The notes under the pieces are model-generated. The model made no database searches, had not been told where the DNA came from, and saw only the letters and a list, made by a program, of their open reading frames with translations. A program made the position numbers and the translations under genes. From assembly GCA_009103225.1 (NCBI GenBank), contig RHPI01002069.1, forward strand, positions 956,802-1,020,801: a DNA stretch of 64,000 bases. Reading direction: 5' to 3'. Of this stretch, positions 14,037-25,717 are shown one piece after another. How positions within the stretch are numbered: the first letter of the stretch is position 1; each line of letters begins with the position of its first letter. The DNA is from Chlorokybus atmophyticus (Eukaryota; Streptophyta; Chlorokybophyceae; Chlorokybales; Chlorokybaceae).

Positions 14037-15435
14037 TTTTAAAATCGCTATCATCGCTTAATGGTCAAGGCGTCGGCAATTGCATAAATGGCGGTAGCAA
14101 TGGTTGTCGTGAAAGAATGGTTGATGATAAATAGCAGGGGTATGACATGTGATTAATAGTAAGCAGCAGGTTGTACTTGCAAAGCGGCAGTGTCGCAGTG
14201 TCGTCACGCATGTCATAATGTGTTGCGCCAATACGGTGGGGGTATGATGACACATGTGTTTCATAGATTTTTCGCACATGACGAGGGTACACATGCCATA
14301 TTTTGCGCAAAGGCAAGTCCTAAGCAGCACCGCTGCAATGTGATTATCACATTCAATATCAATACTATGGTTGGCATCTGATAACCATACCTACTATCAT
14401 ACCAAATTGATGATGTGATGCCTTATGTTTATCACAAGAGTCGCAATCATACACCTCATCACATTAAAGTAGCTTCATTTGTGACTATATCAAACAACCA
14501 AAACAACCGAAATTTTATTGATATTGATATTCTTATCTCAACCTTGTAATATACATTGAGATACTGCATATGCTATAATTTGACCAACATATTACGAAAC
14601 AGGCCATTCCATAATAGAGGTGAAAGCACAACCATGAGTCCCATAATCATATGCCATGGTATAGCTTGAATGTTGCGTTAGGCGCTGCAGTTGCCCTTCG
14701 CAAGTTGACTGATCAGTGAAGCACAAGTACAGGGTATGAATTGTGGTAAATCATGCAGAAACACGCGTGCACAGGCAGAGATGCATAATAGGGCAAGCAG
14801 AGCAGGCAGAACAAGCAGATGCAATCAATAGTACACTCGGGGCCACCTTCGCGCTACCTTAAGTGTCGCTATGTGCTGCGCAATGCATTGCAATTGGGCA
14901 GGCAGTCGGCAATTGTTGGCAATAGTCAGCAATAGCTCAACCAACCAACCTAAGGTTACAAGGCAGGGAGTTAAGCCTGGGATTGGGCGTGGGTGGGACA
15001 AGTAAGATAGGAGTGGTGCTGTGTTGTGCTGTGATCTAAGCCCCTGCCCCACCCGCCCGCCACAAGTTTGTGCTGCCATGTGCTGCACAATATGGTTTGC
15101 ATGCATGGCACATGTGATTACATGCATGAACCACACAACAGACAGACACATGTGGTCCTTCAGAACAACGAAGCAGAACCAAGCAACTCAGGCATGTGCT
15201 GACTGGCCAGCAACCCAACAGCCAACCAGCAATTCAGCACGCAAAGTTCCTGTACCTCAACTCCGCTATATACAGTCCTGCACCACTGGCAATAACACTG
15301 GCAATGGGTGCCATCATGCGCACACTGCAACCTGAGCCATTTAGGAGAGCAACACATGCTCACTCTCACTCTCACGGACCAACCTAGCAGCAGCAACACT
15401 CCCATTGCAAGGACACGTCACTTGTTCACTAGGCA

Positions 15436-16663
15436 TCACCTTCCTCTTCGCCTACGGCCTGGCGCCATCTCCCAACCATCTGCAGCCTCTTGCTCTGAAA
15501 GCCTCGGCGCCAAGTCTGCTGCTGGAGTCACAATCTCCCGCCTCTCCCCAACCACGTCCATTTCTTCCGCCTCTGATCCAGACTCTTCCGAGTCGGTTTC
15601 ACCAACCTGCAAGGCATATATGCAGCTCACCACCCAACAGCATGTGCGCAGCTGCGTGTGTTTACAACTTACCCGTTGACTCGTGCCAACTGCAGGAGAA
15701 GCAGCCTGCGCAGCTGCTGCTTTGTGTTTCAAGTCCAGGGCTGGTGCAAAATTGCCTTTGGTACACTCATCATAGAGCTGCAGCAGTTGTTCTGACACCT
15801 GCAAGCAGGACGCCAAGTTCATAAACGTCATGCGCATGTGACATAACCTGTTGACGGGGTACATGTAGCTTGAACAGAAGCGCACCTCTTGGGGACTGTT
15901 GTCCTCGGCTTCCACGCAAAAGTCACGCACCAGAGCATCATCTAGCACATCCTCCAGCTCATCCGCATACAGAGCACCTGCAGAGACGCTTTGTATCCTT
16001 GTGACAAGAAAGCAGACAGCCACTGCTGCGCACACTTGTGTCTGCACTCGTGCACTCCTGCATGCATGCTGGCATGCACGCATGCAGCATATTGTAACAG
16101 CTGTTCTGTGCTGCACAGACCTTTGGTGGTGTGAAACCAAGACAAAATATCTTGGTGCAGCTGGTTGGCCTTCTCCGCTGAATTGCGGCCGCCCCACTGA
16201 TTCTCAACAGCCAAACGCAGCGCAGTCCACCTGAGAGGGGAGACATAATGAGAAGCGAGAATGAAAGCGACGCAACTGCTGGGAAGAACAATCCGTATTC
16301 AAGGGAAGACTTTTGCAACGCTGCAATTGAGCACAATCTCTGACACTGATAGCAACCACCTACACCATTTCTGTTTGCAGTGCATGCGCGCATGTTGCCT
16401 TATATTTTGGGACGTTATACACAACAATGACCAGGCTTATTTGGTGATATGCGTCCAGTAAACAAACCACGCAGCAAAAAGCCAATTGCCGATGCACATG
16501 CGTAATGCAACTGCTGCTACCTGTACAAGCACGCCCCCACCGCCTCCTCAAACACTCCCCGTGCCTCCGCAGCCGCCGGCCCAGCGAGGCTGCCGCCCTC
16601 AGGCGACGACGACGGCCCCACGTCGCCCATCCCACCCACGACAACACCGCTCCTGAGCTGCAT
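15436..16663 (-). CDS. TSR2: TSR2, pre-rRNA processing protein
   Basis: Five exons: 16663-16521, 16230-16121, 15977-15886, 15798-15673, 15606-15436; about 213 aa with all phases closing. The TSR2 domain spans residues ~35-125: GVFEEAVGACLYRWTALRLA, then ENQWGGRNSAEKANQLH, DELEDVLDDALVRDFCVE and LLQLYDECTKGNFAPAL. TSR2 is the escort chaperone for ribosomal protein eS26 and is needed for 20S-to-18S rRNA maturation. The tail is acidic and then basic (GRRRRGR at the C-terminus), as in other TSR2 proteins. I chose the first ATG (MQLRSG); a second in-frame ATG lies 33 nt downstream (16630). Confidence 0.92.
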
Positions 16664-16774
16664 TCCAGCCCTCCTGCCACGCAACGCCACAACAGCTCGC
16701 CGCCGCTAACGCCACCACTGCCGCCGCCGCCACCGCCACCGTGGGGTGGATATCACAATGACCGAGAAACTTGC
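16664..16774. promoter_or_regulatory. Compact shared 5' region, TSR2 (-) and hypothetical gene (+)
   Basis: 111 bp between the two divergent ATGs. It contains a CCG/CCA triplet run near 16700-16742. The plus-strand frame stays open through it, so the plus gene could start further left. Confidence 0.4.
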
Positions 16775-17303
16775 ATGGCTGTGGCAGATATCTACAAAGG
16801 CATGATATCGGCTAATGCTGAGTCGTCGGGCAGCCACGAAGCCGAACGGTAGGTAAACAAACCAGAACGGAAACACAGGAAACTTAGAGCAACCAATGCA
16901 GTGCCCAGCTGTGCAGATTGGAAAATAGCCTACATCTGCGGGGAAAATTCATCAATCATGAGCAGAGCGCTGCGCTGCGGTCGCTGGTTGGCTTCTGCTG
17001 AAGGCCAAGCGCGAACGAACTCTCGAACGCACGTGCCCGCTACGCTGTAGTCTAGGCCCATTGTGTTACGTGCTGCCAGCACAGAGCTGGTGAACGTTAG
17101 GAGCAGTGGGGCATTACTAGTGGCACTGCCCATTTGGTGGCATAGGCGGCGGCGGCAGTGTGGTGGTTGTCGGTGTCGTTGGCCTCTGCTTTGTGACTTG
17201 CGAAAGCATCGCCACAGCAGTGCTGAGACTGAAGGTTACCAAGAGTGATAGCCTAGCCGCTTGGTTTGCTGCAGGCGGCAAGAGAGTTCTCTTGTGCAGG
17301 TGA
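16775..17303 (+). CDS. Unrecognised small, possibly membrane protein; frame break
   Basis: Exons 1 and 2 (16775-16848, 16917-16986) join in phase: MAVADIYKGMISANAESSG, then LENSLHLRGKFINHEQSAA. Exon 3 starts at 17051 (SRPIVLRAASTELVNVRSSG) and reads to a stop at 17248, but the last part is Arg/Cys-rich and implausible. One base over, from about 17135, the frame becomes strongly hydrophobic (GGSVVVVGVVGLCFVTCESI) and runs to TGA at 17301-17303. A one-base error or indel near 17135 would give a protein with one transmembrane helix; a missed tiny intron is the alternative. I do not recognise the family. ACHT begins 27-82 bp downstream on the same strand. Confidence 0.4.
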
Positions 17304-17329
17304 AGAAGGTAATTGGTGGGTGAGTGTCC

Positions 17330-19063
17330 ATGGCTACGGCGGCGGCGGTGGTGTTGCCCAGGGTCGGGGCCGCCGTCGCAGGGGTCCCCCAGCCGTCGCC
17401 GCCGCATGCTTCAGCTCGGCTCCAGCCAGCGCAGGCGTTGCGGCTGCGGCCGTCTTCTTCGCCGTTCGGCGCTTGGGGAAGGGTCGGGTCCAGGCAACGG
17501 CGAGCGCACCACCTGCAGCCGGTTCAGGCTGCTCTTGCCCCTAATGACGGCGTCAAGTGGTGGGAGAAGGATGCGCCGCCCAACATGCGAGACGTGCACA
17601 GGTTCGTCAGTGCAATTCACACGCAGTTTCACCTTCAGCTTTCTCAAGCTCTCAGCTCAATTGAGCTCATGCTCCTACATGCTCCTACATGCTCCTACAT
17701 GCGTGCAGTTGGTCGCACTGCGCGGGTATCATGGGTCACCCGCCAGTTGAGTTGACACTGCAATTGGCGTGCACTCATTACAAGTGCTCCTCAGGGCTGT
17801 GCCTTGCCAGTTCGTGTTCGCATGTTTTGAATGCAACAGCACAATTCATTACAATTAGCGCATGCTACACTCGCAAACGTCTTGTGAGCCCAAGCTTGCT
17901 TTCCTGGGCTCATGCTGGTTCTAAAGTAGGAGCACAGGTTGCTACTTGCAATATCTTGTGGACGTGCGTGCTCAGTTTATAGGAACGGGTCATCACCAAC
18001 AGCTGTGTCACTGAAATTGAGCTCAGACTGTCAGTTGCGATAGGAAATGTGATCAGCAGCATAGCTTCGATGACGCTAGAGCAAACTTGCAAGTGTGCTC
18101 GCTTAGCCTTAGCGATTAGTGCAGTGGAGATTCCTCGCCGGTTGTGAGTTGTGACACCATGTTGCAATTGGCAGTTGCATGCAAGAAGCAGTGATCTTTC
18201 TTGCGATATTTTTGTATATAATTATATAGGCTTTGACAGTGTGCTGCCTAGAGTCAGCAAGCACTAGCGGACAGGCAGTACTTGGTGATGTCAATGGAAT
18301 ATTCGCATGTCGTTGTGCAGCTTCTTATATGGCTGTGTTGTTGTGCGTGCTGCCGCGTACAACACGTTATGCTATGCTACTTTCTGCCGAGAGTATTGCT
18401 GTCATGGGGATTGCTGTGTGATGCTGTGCAGCTTCTTACCTGCCTGCCGTTCTGCTGTGCAGCATATCAGACTTTGTGAACATACTTTCTACCGAAAGTG
18501 AGCGGCTAGTGGTGGTTGATTTTTATGCGACGTGGTGCGGATCATGCCGAGCTTTGTATCCAAAGGTGCAATCACACTATTGTATGTCAACTGCAGCATT
18601 GCGTCTTCATAGTCAGGGGAGTGCATGTGCTCACCTCTTTGGTGCGTTTGCAGCTGGTAAAGTTGGCTGAAGAGCATCCGCATGTCACATTCTTGAAAGT
18701 CAACTTTGACGCGAACAAGGCCATGTGCAAGAGCCTGAATGTGAAAGTACTGCCGTTCTTTCACTTCTACCGGGGTTCAGAGGGACGAGTTGCAGGTTTT
18801 TCCGCTTCCCTATCAAAGGTATGTCCAATTGCTTTATCTCTTTGCAGACTTTGCGGTCATGCATAACATTCATGCCATCGTGTGTGACAATGCAATTGAC
18901 TCAGCAGATTGCTAAGCTGAGGGAGGCCTTGCAAGTGCATGGCGCGGACAGGTGCAGTTTAGGGCCAAGTCGGGTGCTAGAGGGGGTCACGTTTCCAGGC
19001 TTTGACCTCGAGAGCCTTAATGGCCAAGCGCCTCAGATGCAACCAGAGCCGAGCGCCACATAA
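17330..19063 (+). CDS. ACHT-type (atypical Cys-His-rich) plastid thioredoxin
   Basis: Four exons: 17330-17601, 18463-18565, 18654-18818, 18908-19063; about 231 aa. Residues 1-~75 are Ala/Arg/Ser-rich and fit a plastid transit peptide. Then comes the ACHT hallmark [16 protein letters not shown] and a thioredoxin fold: [19 protein letters not shown] (redox pair C116/C119), then [18 protein letters not shown] with the cis-Pro. ACHT proteins are green-lineage thylakoid/stromal thioredoxins that oxidise targets via 2-Cys peroxiredoxin, for example to tune starch synthesis. CGSC replaces the classical CGPC. A TGTAA element lies at 19122-19126. Intron 1 (861 nt) contains three copies of a 10-bp ATGCTCCTAC unit near 17668-17700. 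Confidence 0.92.
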
Positions 19064-20795
19064 ACTGCCAATGCGGTATGTGCTCCAAGCATTTTAGGCT
19101 AGCTTAGTGTACATGTATCAGTGTAACCTTGGTGATTGCACCTCGACATAAGCAGCAGGCACTGCCAGGCAGGCCAGAGCAGGATTGATATGTCTCTTAT
19201 TGCTCGCAATTTATGTCCAGCGCTGGCTTGGGCGGTTTAAGCTGCCATTGCATGCTTGCTTCTGAGTAGTGCTAACAGAGATACGCTAGCCCCCAGCTCA
19301 CCCGTATCTCCATGGTCTATTCCAGAATGCAGCTTGAGTGACTGTCAACTTGAAACCTCCATGTCAATCTGCGTGATGTATGTGACAGAGATGAGTTCAG
19401 AAGAAGCACTGGCTAGAGTTGAGTTGTCAAGAAGTGCTTTTCTGACGAAGTCAAGTAGGTACCGTGCACGCTGTGGCAGGGCTTCAGGGTTATGTCACAA
19501 CACACATTGCATTCTTTACACACCCACAACCATTGACAGAATGCAAGCCCAATTGTGTGCATATCAATTTGCAAACTAGCAATGCATAATGCAGCATGCA
19601 CCATGACTGACATAAGAGTTGCGTTTAAGCAAAATCCTTGGATGTATGCAGCTTCCTAGGAGTTTGAATAAGCGCAAGCTACTAGAATGTTGCATGCAAC
19701 ACGTGCCAAGGATGATGGTTCGCACTTGCTTGCACACAACATGGAGCTTGCATGCTATGATACTGTATGACATCACACTACGGAATTATTGACACTCAAC
19801 TCATGTCAGCTAGTTGCGTCCGTATGCTGTGACAGCTGTATGCACAGGAAACAGCTACACCCGTTTTGCTACAGCAAGTGTACAGCAGAGTTAATTTGCA
19901 GGCATGCGCATGTGTAGCCGCAAGTGCAGCAGGTACTACGTCAGTATGGCATAAACCGCACAATTGCGTACGATTAGTGGCCACTCGAGACGTCCCGAAG
20001 TGTTGTTGGCGTAGTGGTATCGAAGGCCGAAAAAACCGCCAGTTGGGCTGCAAGTGCACATTCCACTGGAGGGACTGGGCAACTGAGGACAGCTGAACAA
20101 GGACAGATTCAAGTGGTTTTACCCTGGTACACTGTTAGCCATCCAGAGGGAGTCAAGGTGCCAACCCCACAAATCTTCTGCAACAAACGAGTATTGACTC
20201 AGTTGCAGAAAGGTTGAACGCATGCGCGGACTTTATCGTCAACTCCCTCGTGGTACACAGGCGGAAGGAAGTGAAATTTGGTCCAAGGGTGGGGACTCGT
20301 CGAAACCAATCGCACATGTGCGCAATACACATGCACAGGAAAGCTTCGAACAAAACATGCATACCCACTGTACAAGATCCCCTAATGAATAGCAGCTTAT
20401 ATATAAGCTCTAAGCAACTAGTGGCTTGAATATCCAACTGCAAAAATACTCTGAGAGATTCCGCATCAATAGCAGACACCAGTTCAGGGTGCGGCATGCT
20501 CAGCGCAACTAACAACTACACTACATATACATTAAGCTACAGCATAAGGTCAATAGTATCCACCCAAGTTGAATTTCAGATGCGCAATCATCTGCCGCTC
20601 TCTAAAGTGATCAATGGCCGCTCGTCGCGCAGCTTGCGTGCTTGTGTCAATGTAGGAGCTGCTTGCGTACCGCTCCTCCCTGAGAATGGTGCAATATCAG
20701 CAACATGCCGCACAACTCAACAGAGGGCAGCGCTCTCAGTGACGTGCATTGCTTGCCAGACATCATGCATGAATGGTATCACAACCCAGGCAAAC
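19064..20795. other. Convergent intergenic region
   Basis: 1.7 kb between the ACHT stop and the SGNH gene stop. A minus-strand open frame of 120 codons at 20153-20515 is the longest. It has no motif, and I treat it as 3' UTR or chance. Confidence 0.5.
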
Positions 20796-22913
20796 TTACT
20801 TGAGAAGCAACCGGAGCAGCCTTGCAGCAAGCTGGTCCCAAAAGGCTGCAACACAATAAAACGATGATGTTAGCATCTGTATGGCCTCAGCAATTTGCGG
20901 AGCGAGCTGGCAGGCGAATCCAAATAAACTACACTATAATGCAGCTGGCACACAACAGCAATGCGGATGTAGACCTGGTGTGTAGCAGTAGTGCGTGCCT
21001 GCAACCATCACAAATGGAGTCAGCTCATAGGTCTGTGACCAGTTTGCTAACAGCACTGCACATGCTACTTCATATCACCATGGCCATTGAGAGAGCGCAC
21101 GGTTACTCACAGTCGCAGCAGCCACTCCAATCTGAGGAGTTAGCACCGAAGTCGTAGCACATCTGCAGGTGCATGTCATAGCGATTGATAGTCAAATCGA
21201 GCATTGGGAGAAACAACAGGTTCCGCGACCGCTGCACCATCTGCGCGCACAACATCTTAGTACTGGCATGTTGGGCTGTGCTCCAAGGAAGGTGCAGCAG
21301 AGTTGATGAATTGCCTGCTGCAAAAAGCGATCCTGCAACGCCACATAGTTCATTGCGGCCAGTCCCGGCTCAATGCGACTGCACGTGCAGTTGCTTCTGT
21401 GGACTGGATCAGATAGATTCCACGCGCCCGAATGTGGGAAGTGTTGGGCACTGCAAGTATTATTGTTTCATTATATGTCAGTGAAGGACCCAACAGGCTG
21501 GATAGCCAATGACCAGGCACGGCCGTGACTGAGCCCATGCCTCATGTGCAATAACATACAATGCGTTCGTGTGCTTTGCACACCTGAGGCCTCTGACAAT
21601 CACAGTCTTGTCGTGCTGGCCAGCAAACTGGTCAAGCTGCTGTCCAAGCATGTCCATATCTCGAATGTACGTTTCAGCTTTGTCCACCTGCCAAACGCGT
21701 GTCAACGACGCAACACATGCACAGAGGACAAACCGCAACGAACAGCAGCAGCTGCAATCACGCACTCCATAGTGCAGTCCATAATTGATGATGACAATAT
21801 CCGCAAGTTTGAGAAGCCCCGCAAGCCTCTCTGGCAGGTACATGTTGACCCGCGCGAACACGAACAGCGTGCCAAACTTGGTTGCTGCTTGTGCCTGCAT
21901 GCAACGTGGCGACATTGAGATAACGGCCCCAAGGTGAAAAGACTTTGCCACAGTAAATACACACACCTGCCCAAAACTGGCCCCAAGCTCCTTCACAAGC
22001 GCATGTATGGGTTCCGATCTTGTGTCGTTGCCAAGCTCGCCGGACCGGGCTAGCCCACACATCAAGGAATAGTATGTCTGTCAGCAACGGCTTCTAAGCG
22101 AGTTGCATTCACTGCCATGCAAGCAACCTGGCCAAGTGGTTGGAGCACAGGCTCATGACCTATATTCTGGGTACCGTACCTGGTACATAACGGAGTCACC
22201 AATGAAGAGCACTGTTTTGTTGCCAACAAGCTCCGCCAGCTGACCCATCGTTGTGTGACCGTCAACATCAGCAGCCTCAACATATGGATCCCATGTTGGC
22301 CTGTTGTCAACGAATGTCCGTCATCAGACACAACATACTACTGACTGTCATTGCTCACGCTGCATGCAAGCATAACTCTGCGCTGTTCCCAGGAGCAAAA
22401 TCTCTGCAACGGACACGAACAGCTTGCAAGAGCATGTCATGCATGGCAAAAGAGTTGGACCCAACTGCCATGCAAGCTGTCAACCACGCCATAAAGGTAC
22501 CAGTCACTGATGCGAGGGCGGGCGAGGCATTCCATGTAGTCGTTCTCGTAGGGTTCGTCCATCTTGGCGCTGTGGAAGAACTCCATCGGTATGCACGGCG
22601 GTGAGCGCTCGCACTGGAGAGACCGGCCCGGCATGTGCTCCCTGGATTCCACGGCGGCGTAGCAAGCTTCTCGCAGCGTGCCGGTCGCCGGCGCCGCAAG
22701 CAGATCCAGCAAATACCCTCCGCCAGCGCCACCGCCGCCGCCATCAGACGGCGCAGCGAGCGAGGTCGATCCCGCCAAACCGACGCCCGCAAGCAACATC
22801 CATACCCACGCCCCCAACCCCAACGCCTCCACCGAGCAGACCCGCCTCCTCCACCTCCTCCGCCCCGGCATCGCCGCCGCCGCCTGCGCCGTCGCCTCCA
22901 TTGCCGTCACCAT
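20796..22913 (-). CDS. SGNH / PC-esterase-like type II membrane protein
   Basis: Eight exons: 22913-22501, 22300-22180, 22077-21967, 21894-21766, 21687-21584, 21450-21315, 21240-21111, 20845-20796; about 397 aa with all phases closing. The N-terminus is basic, followed by one hydrophobic segment (~30-49), so probably a signal anchor facing the Golgi lumen. The SGNH block I is VGNKTVLFIGDSVMYQ (Ser about 173). Later blocks include DIVIINYGLHYG, an AQHFPHSGAWN stretch and a C-terminal RYDMHLQMCYDFG region. This order fits the PMR5/CAS1-type GDSL/SGNH acyl-esterases that acetylate or deacetylate glycans. The canonical DxxH is not clear, so catalysis is unproven. Intron 6 is a 74-nt GC-AG intron (CAG|GCAATT) with a TACTAAG branch-like site. 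Confidence 0.8.
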
Positions 22914-24411
22914 GCAAGCGAACAAGCATCAGCGCTGACCACCACTTTCATGTTTCACGACTCACCCACTTTCCGTCTCCCGCCGAAAACTGGTGGAGGT
23001 TTGGACCTGCCCGAGACATTTCTGAGCGCTGAGTTTTGTCTTTTGTTTAATCCTGGAAACGCCTGTCAATGATGCGGCTAAACAAAGTGACGGCGGTTTG
23101 CTCTAGGGTGAATTGATGCCGGCGGCTGGGGTCACAGACTGTGTGACTCATAGTCTGTCAACCACAGAGCAGGCAGGGGCGATTTACATGGAGTGATTTA
23201 CAGTTCAGATCACAGCGTCGGCGTTGACTGGTATTTGAAACGGCGGCGTGATTAGCGTGACTGATGGACACACAATGTCGGTGTGACTGCTCACTGGCAG
23301 CGGCAGCTTTGGATTACAACAACAAGCGACGCTACTGATTTGCGGGTACGGGTTCGAGTTCGACCTGGGAAGGCGTGACTTCGAAAACGTGGCCGAATGG
23401 CTTTTGTACGGCCACAGGTTTATTAGTAGGCCTATGCCTATAACCTATCACGACCCGTGCGTTGCATCTTGCAGGCCGAGTTGGTGGCTGAGAGCCGCGC
23501 AGCTCGTTATACGATCGCCAGCTTGGACAGGATTCCTGTCACACTGGCAGGTACGGCCAAGCCCACTGCAGTGATTGGTAGATTCTAAAACCGCACTGAT
23601 GAACGTGCACAACGCTTCGCATGATCTGCAAGCTGAGTAAGAACCCAAGCCTACTTGCCTATTTGACTCGCACTTGCACCAATGTTGCAAGTTGGCAAAA
23701 GCTAGTCTTTGAACATGCCATAAGCTAACCTAGCATAGGTCATTTAAGCGTGAGCTTTGTAAGATCACCTAGTACCTGGCATGCGGCATGTTTGTCACCA
23801 ATTGCAGTCAGTGCAGATGCATGCTAAAATTGGAACTGATCTCAATATTAAGATTCTCGCACTCACGTGTTATGCTTAAAGTATAATCACGGGTGTATTG
23901 ATATAATATTGAGTGATGATCATATATATCACAAAGGCACGCATTCATCACAAAAAATGTAACATACTTGCATTCATCGTGTCGCACTCGTTTAAATATG
24001 GTCATCATGTTAATTATCGTTGCTTCAAACAGTATTTGCATGTGTACATCATGATTCTTTATCCATAATCAACAAATCTGCAAGATTACTGCTTTGCTAA
24101 TTTACTTATTCACATCCGCAAGCAAGCGGTGACCTTAATGAATGATATGCAGTGCACTTTGAGGTCTGCATGCGTGCGTATAATTACAATGCACATGTAA
24201 TAATACAAGGTCTCACATACAGCGTGCCAGTGCTTAATGATGCAATTGAGCACAACACAAAGCTGTGCAGACTTGTAACTCAACCTGCACTAGCTATGCA
24301 CAAGGGACTGAACTGGTTGAGCGAGGTTCTAATCAATTAGTCCTGGTTGCCAAGCGCTTCTTCATCAGCCGAATAACAGCACGCTCCAAGCTCCTAGCTT
24401 CCAGCAGCACC
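22914..24411. other. Intergenic, upstream of SGNH gene to retroelement
   Basis: 1.5 kb with no supported gene. It becomes AT-rich from ~23.8 kb. A GGTTCGAGTTC word at 23350-23360 resembles a tRNA B box, but no cloverleaf fits around it. Confidence 0.5.
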
Positions 24412-24416
24412 TCAAC
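24412..24416. repeat. Target-site duplication TCAAC (left)
   Basis: TCAAC directly precedes the left LTR and recurs at 31304-31308 directly after the right LTR, marking one intact insertion event. Confidence 0.88.
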
Positions 24417-24942
24417 TGTAACGGGAGCAATAATAATAGGGGTATTATTGCTACCTAAATAACACATTTTGTATGAATAAGTATTTAAATATGCTTATTT
24501 ATACCTCTTTTCTACGGTTCCTCGCTTATAAAAGGCTATCATGCTTTATCATAGCTTAAATAAGTCCCAATGGGTGTAGAACCGCTTATTCAAGCCTATT
24601 TAGTGTCACATTTGATATAATGTGATCACTATCTCGTTAGGTACCTTACGATAGGTATCTCTGGATAGGTACCTTATCGATAGGTACCTTATCTGAGCTG
24701 TGATTGGCTCACGCTAGATTTCCTAACTACCCTATCTGTAGGGTCGATGTCTAGTTATGAGTTAATTATTGAGAGGCATATTGTTGATATACTCTTGATA
24801 TAAAAGGTCACATCAATCTGCTGTGGGGACTTTCAGTTCTCTGCTCAGTGGCGGCCACGCCGTTGAAAGGCTTGTCATAGGCGGTGTGGGTGTTAGGGTA
24901 GAGGATTGAAGGGGCATCACCGGCGACGGTGGTGCTGTTACA
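24417..24942 (+). repeat. Left LTR
   Basis: Begins TGTAACGGGAGC and ends GCTGTTACA. Near 24638-24690 it has three near-copies of ATAGGTACCTTA forming overlapping palindromes, and a TATAAAAGG box at ~24797-24805, likely the U3 promoter. CCAAT-like and TTATAAAAGG words also occur upstream. Confidence 0.95.
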
Positions 24943-24960
24943 TTGGTATGCAGGAGCTGG
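24943..24960 (+). other. Primer-binding site
   Basis: TTGGTATGCAGGAGCTGG directly follows the left LTR and resembles the initiator-tRNA-Met complement (TGGTATCAGAGC), with a small disruption. Confidence 0.6.
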
Positions 24961-25229
24961 GGGGTGACGTGGGTACTTATAGGGGGCGGCGACCTGCTTT
25001 CGGCCAATCAGAAGGCGTCGTCGGCGGCCTCCTATTCGTCCACGCAGCACAAGCTTCAAGTTCGCTTCCCTGCGCTACCTCCACGTTGAAGCCACCTATC
25101 AAAAAGGCGGCCTCTCCACGTGTGAGGTACCATCACACACGTCGGTGACTTGCCTGCTTGTCAGCTGCTGGCCAGGTGCTTGCCAGTTGCACGTGTGTAC
25201 TTTCATGCACATCACACAGTGGCTTGCCA

Positions 25230-25367
25230 GTGCACTATCATTGCTTGCAGTGATTGCCTGTCATTGCATGCGGTGATTGCGGCTTGCTAGTGTGCCATCA
25301 CTGTTTGTCACAATTGGTGCACTATCATTGCTTGCAGTGATTGCCTGTCATTGCATGCGGTGATTGC
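25230..25367. repeat. 51-bp direct repeats in the retroelement leader
   Basis: A 51-bp unit beginning GTGCACTATCATTGCTTGCA occurs identically at 25230-25280 and 25317-25367, with partial copies around it. It lies in the untranslated leader between the PBS and gag. Confidence 0.9.
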
Positions 25368-25531
25368 TTGTCATTGTGCTTGCCAGTGCATGTCACAGTT
25401 AGTCACCGTACGGCTTGCCTGTTGCATGCCTGTGGCTTGCCTGTTGCATGCCTGTAACGTACATGTGACCTGCCAGCGGCTTTGCCGAGTCGTTTGACCC
25501 GGGTCCGTAAGTTCCAAACCAAACTGTTCCC

Positions 25532-25679
25532 AAACCCTCCCCCTCTGGCTTCGGCCTGGAGATCGGGACTTGGTTAGGACAGTTGTGGGGAGGTTCTAGG
25601 ACAATCTGTTCCCAAACCCTGTTAGTCTGAAACCCTCCCCCTCTGGCTTCGGCCTGGAGATTGGGACTTGGTTGAGGAC
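25532..25679. repeat. ~49-bp direct repeats before gag
   Basis: AAACCCTCCCCCTCTGGCTT and the following ~30 bp occur at 25532-25580 and 25630-25679 with about two differences. It is part of the element leader. Confidence 0.88.
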
Positions 25680-25717
25680 AACACAGGGTTAGGACATTCT
25701 GCCTGTTTTGCAGACAA

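Larger units (their letters stand above)
10542..15435. other. Gene-poor, AT-rich region
   Basis: About 4.9 kb with no gene I can support. Base composition drops clearly from ~10.9 kb. It holds a perfect 14-bp palindrome (11587-11600), an imperfect inverted repeat (11637-11691) and a short AT-rich tandem repeat (13960-14036). A minus-strand stretch at 12195-12320 (LIKFAHIIIGLLIASS) reads a little like protein but is hemmed in by stops and may be transposon debris. The right part (14.8-15.4 kb) returns to average GC. Confidence 0.5.

Noticed and set aside
20153-20515. 120-codon minus-strand frame downstream of the SGNH gene
   Set aside because: No recognisable motif, no splice context and likely in 3' UTR; noted only as intergenic content.
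23341-23420. tRNA-like B box GGTTCGAGTTC
   Set aside because: No A box or cloverleaf pairing at a suitable distance.
25195-25450. CRISPR-like array of repeats
   Set aside because: Repeats are two long copies without regular spacers and lie in the leader of a eukaryotic retroelement.
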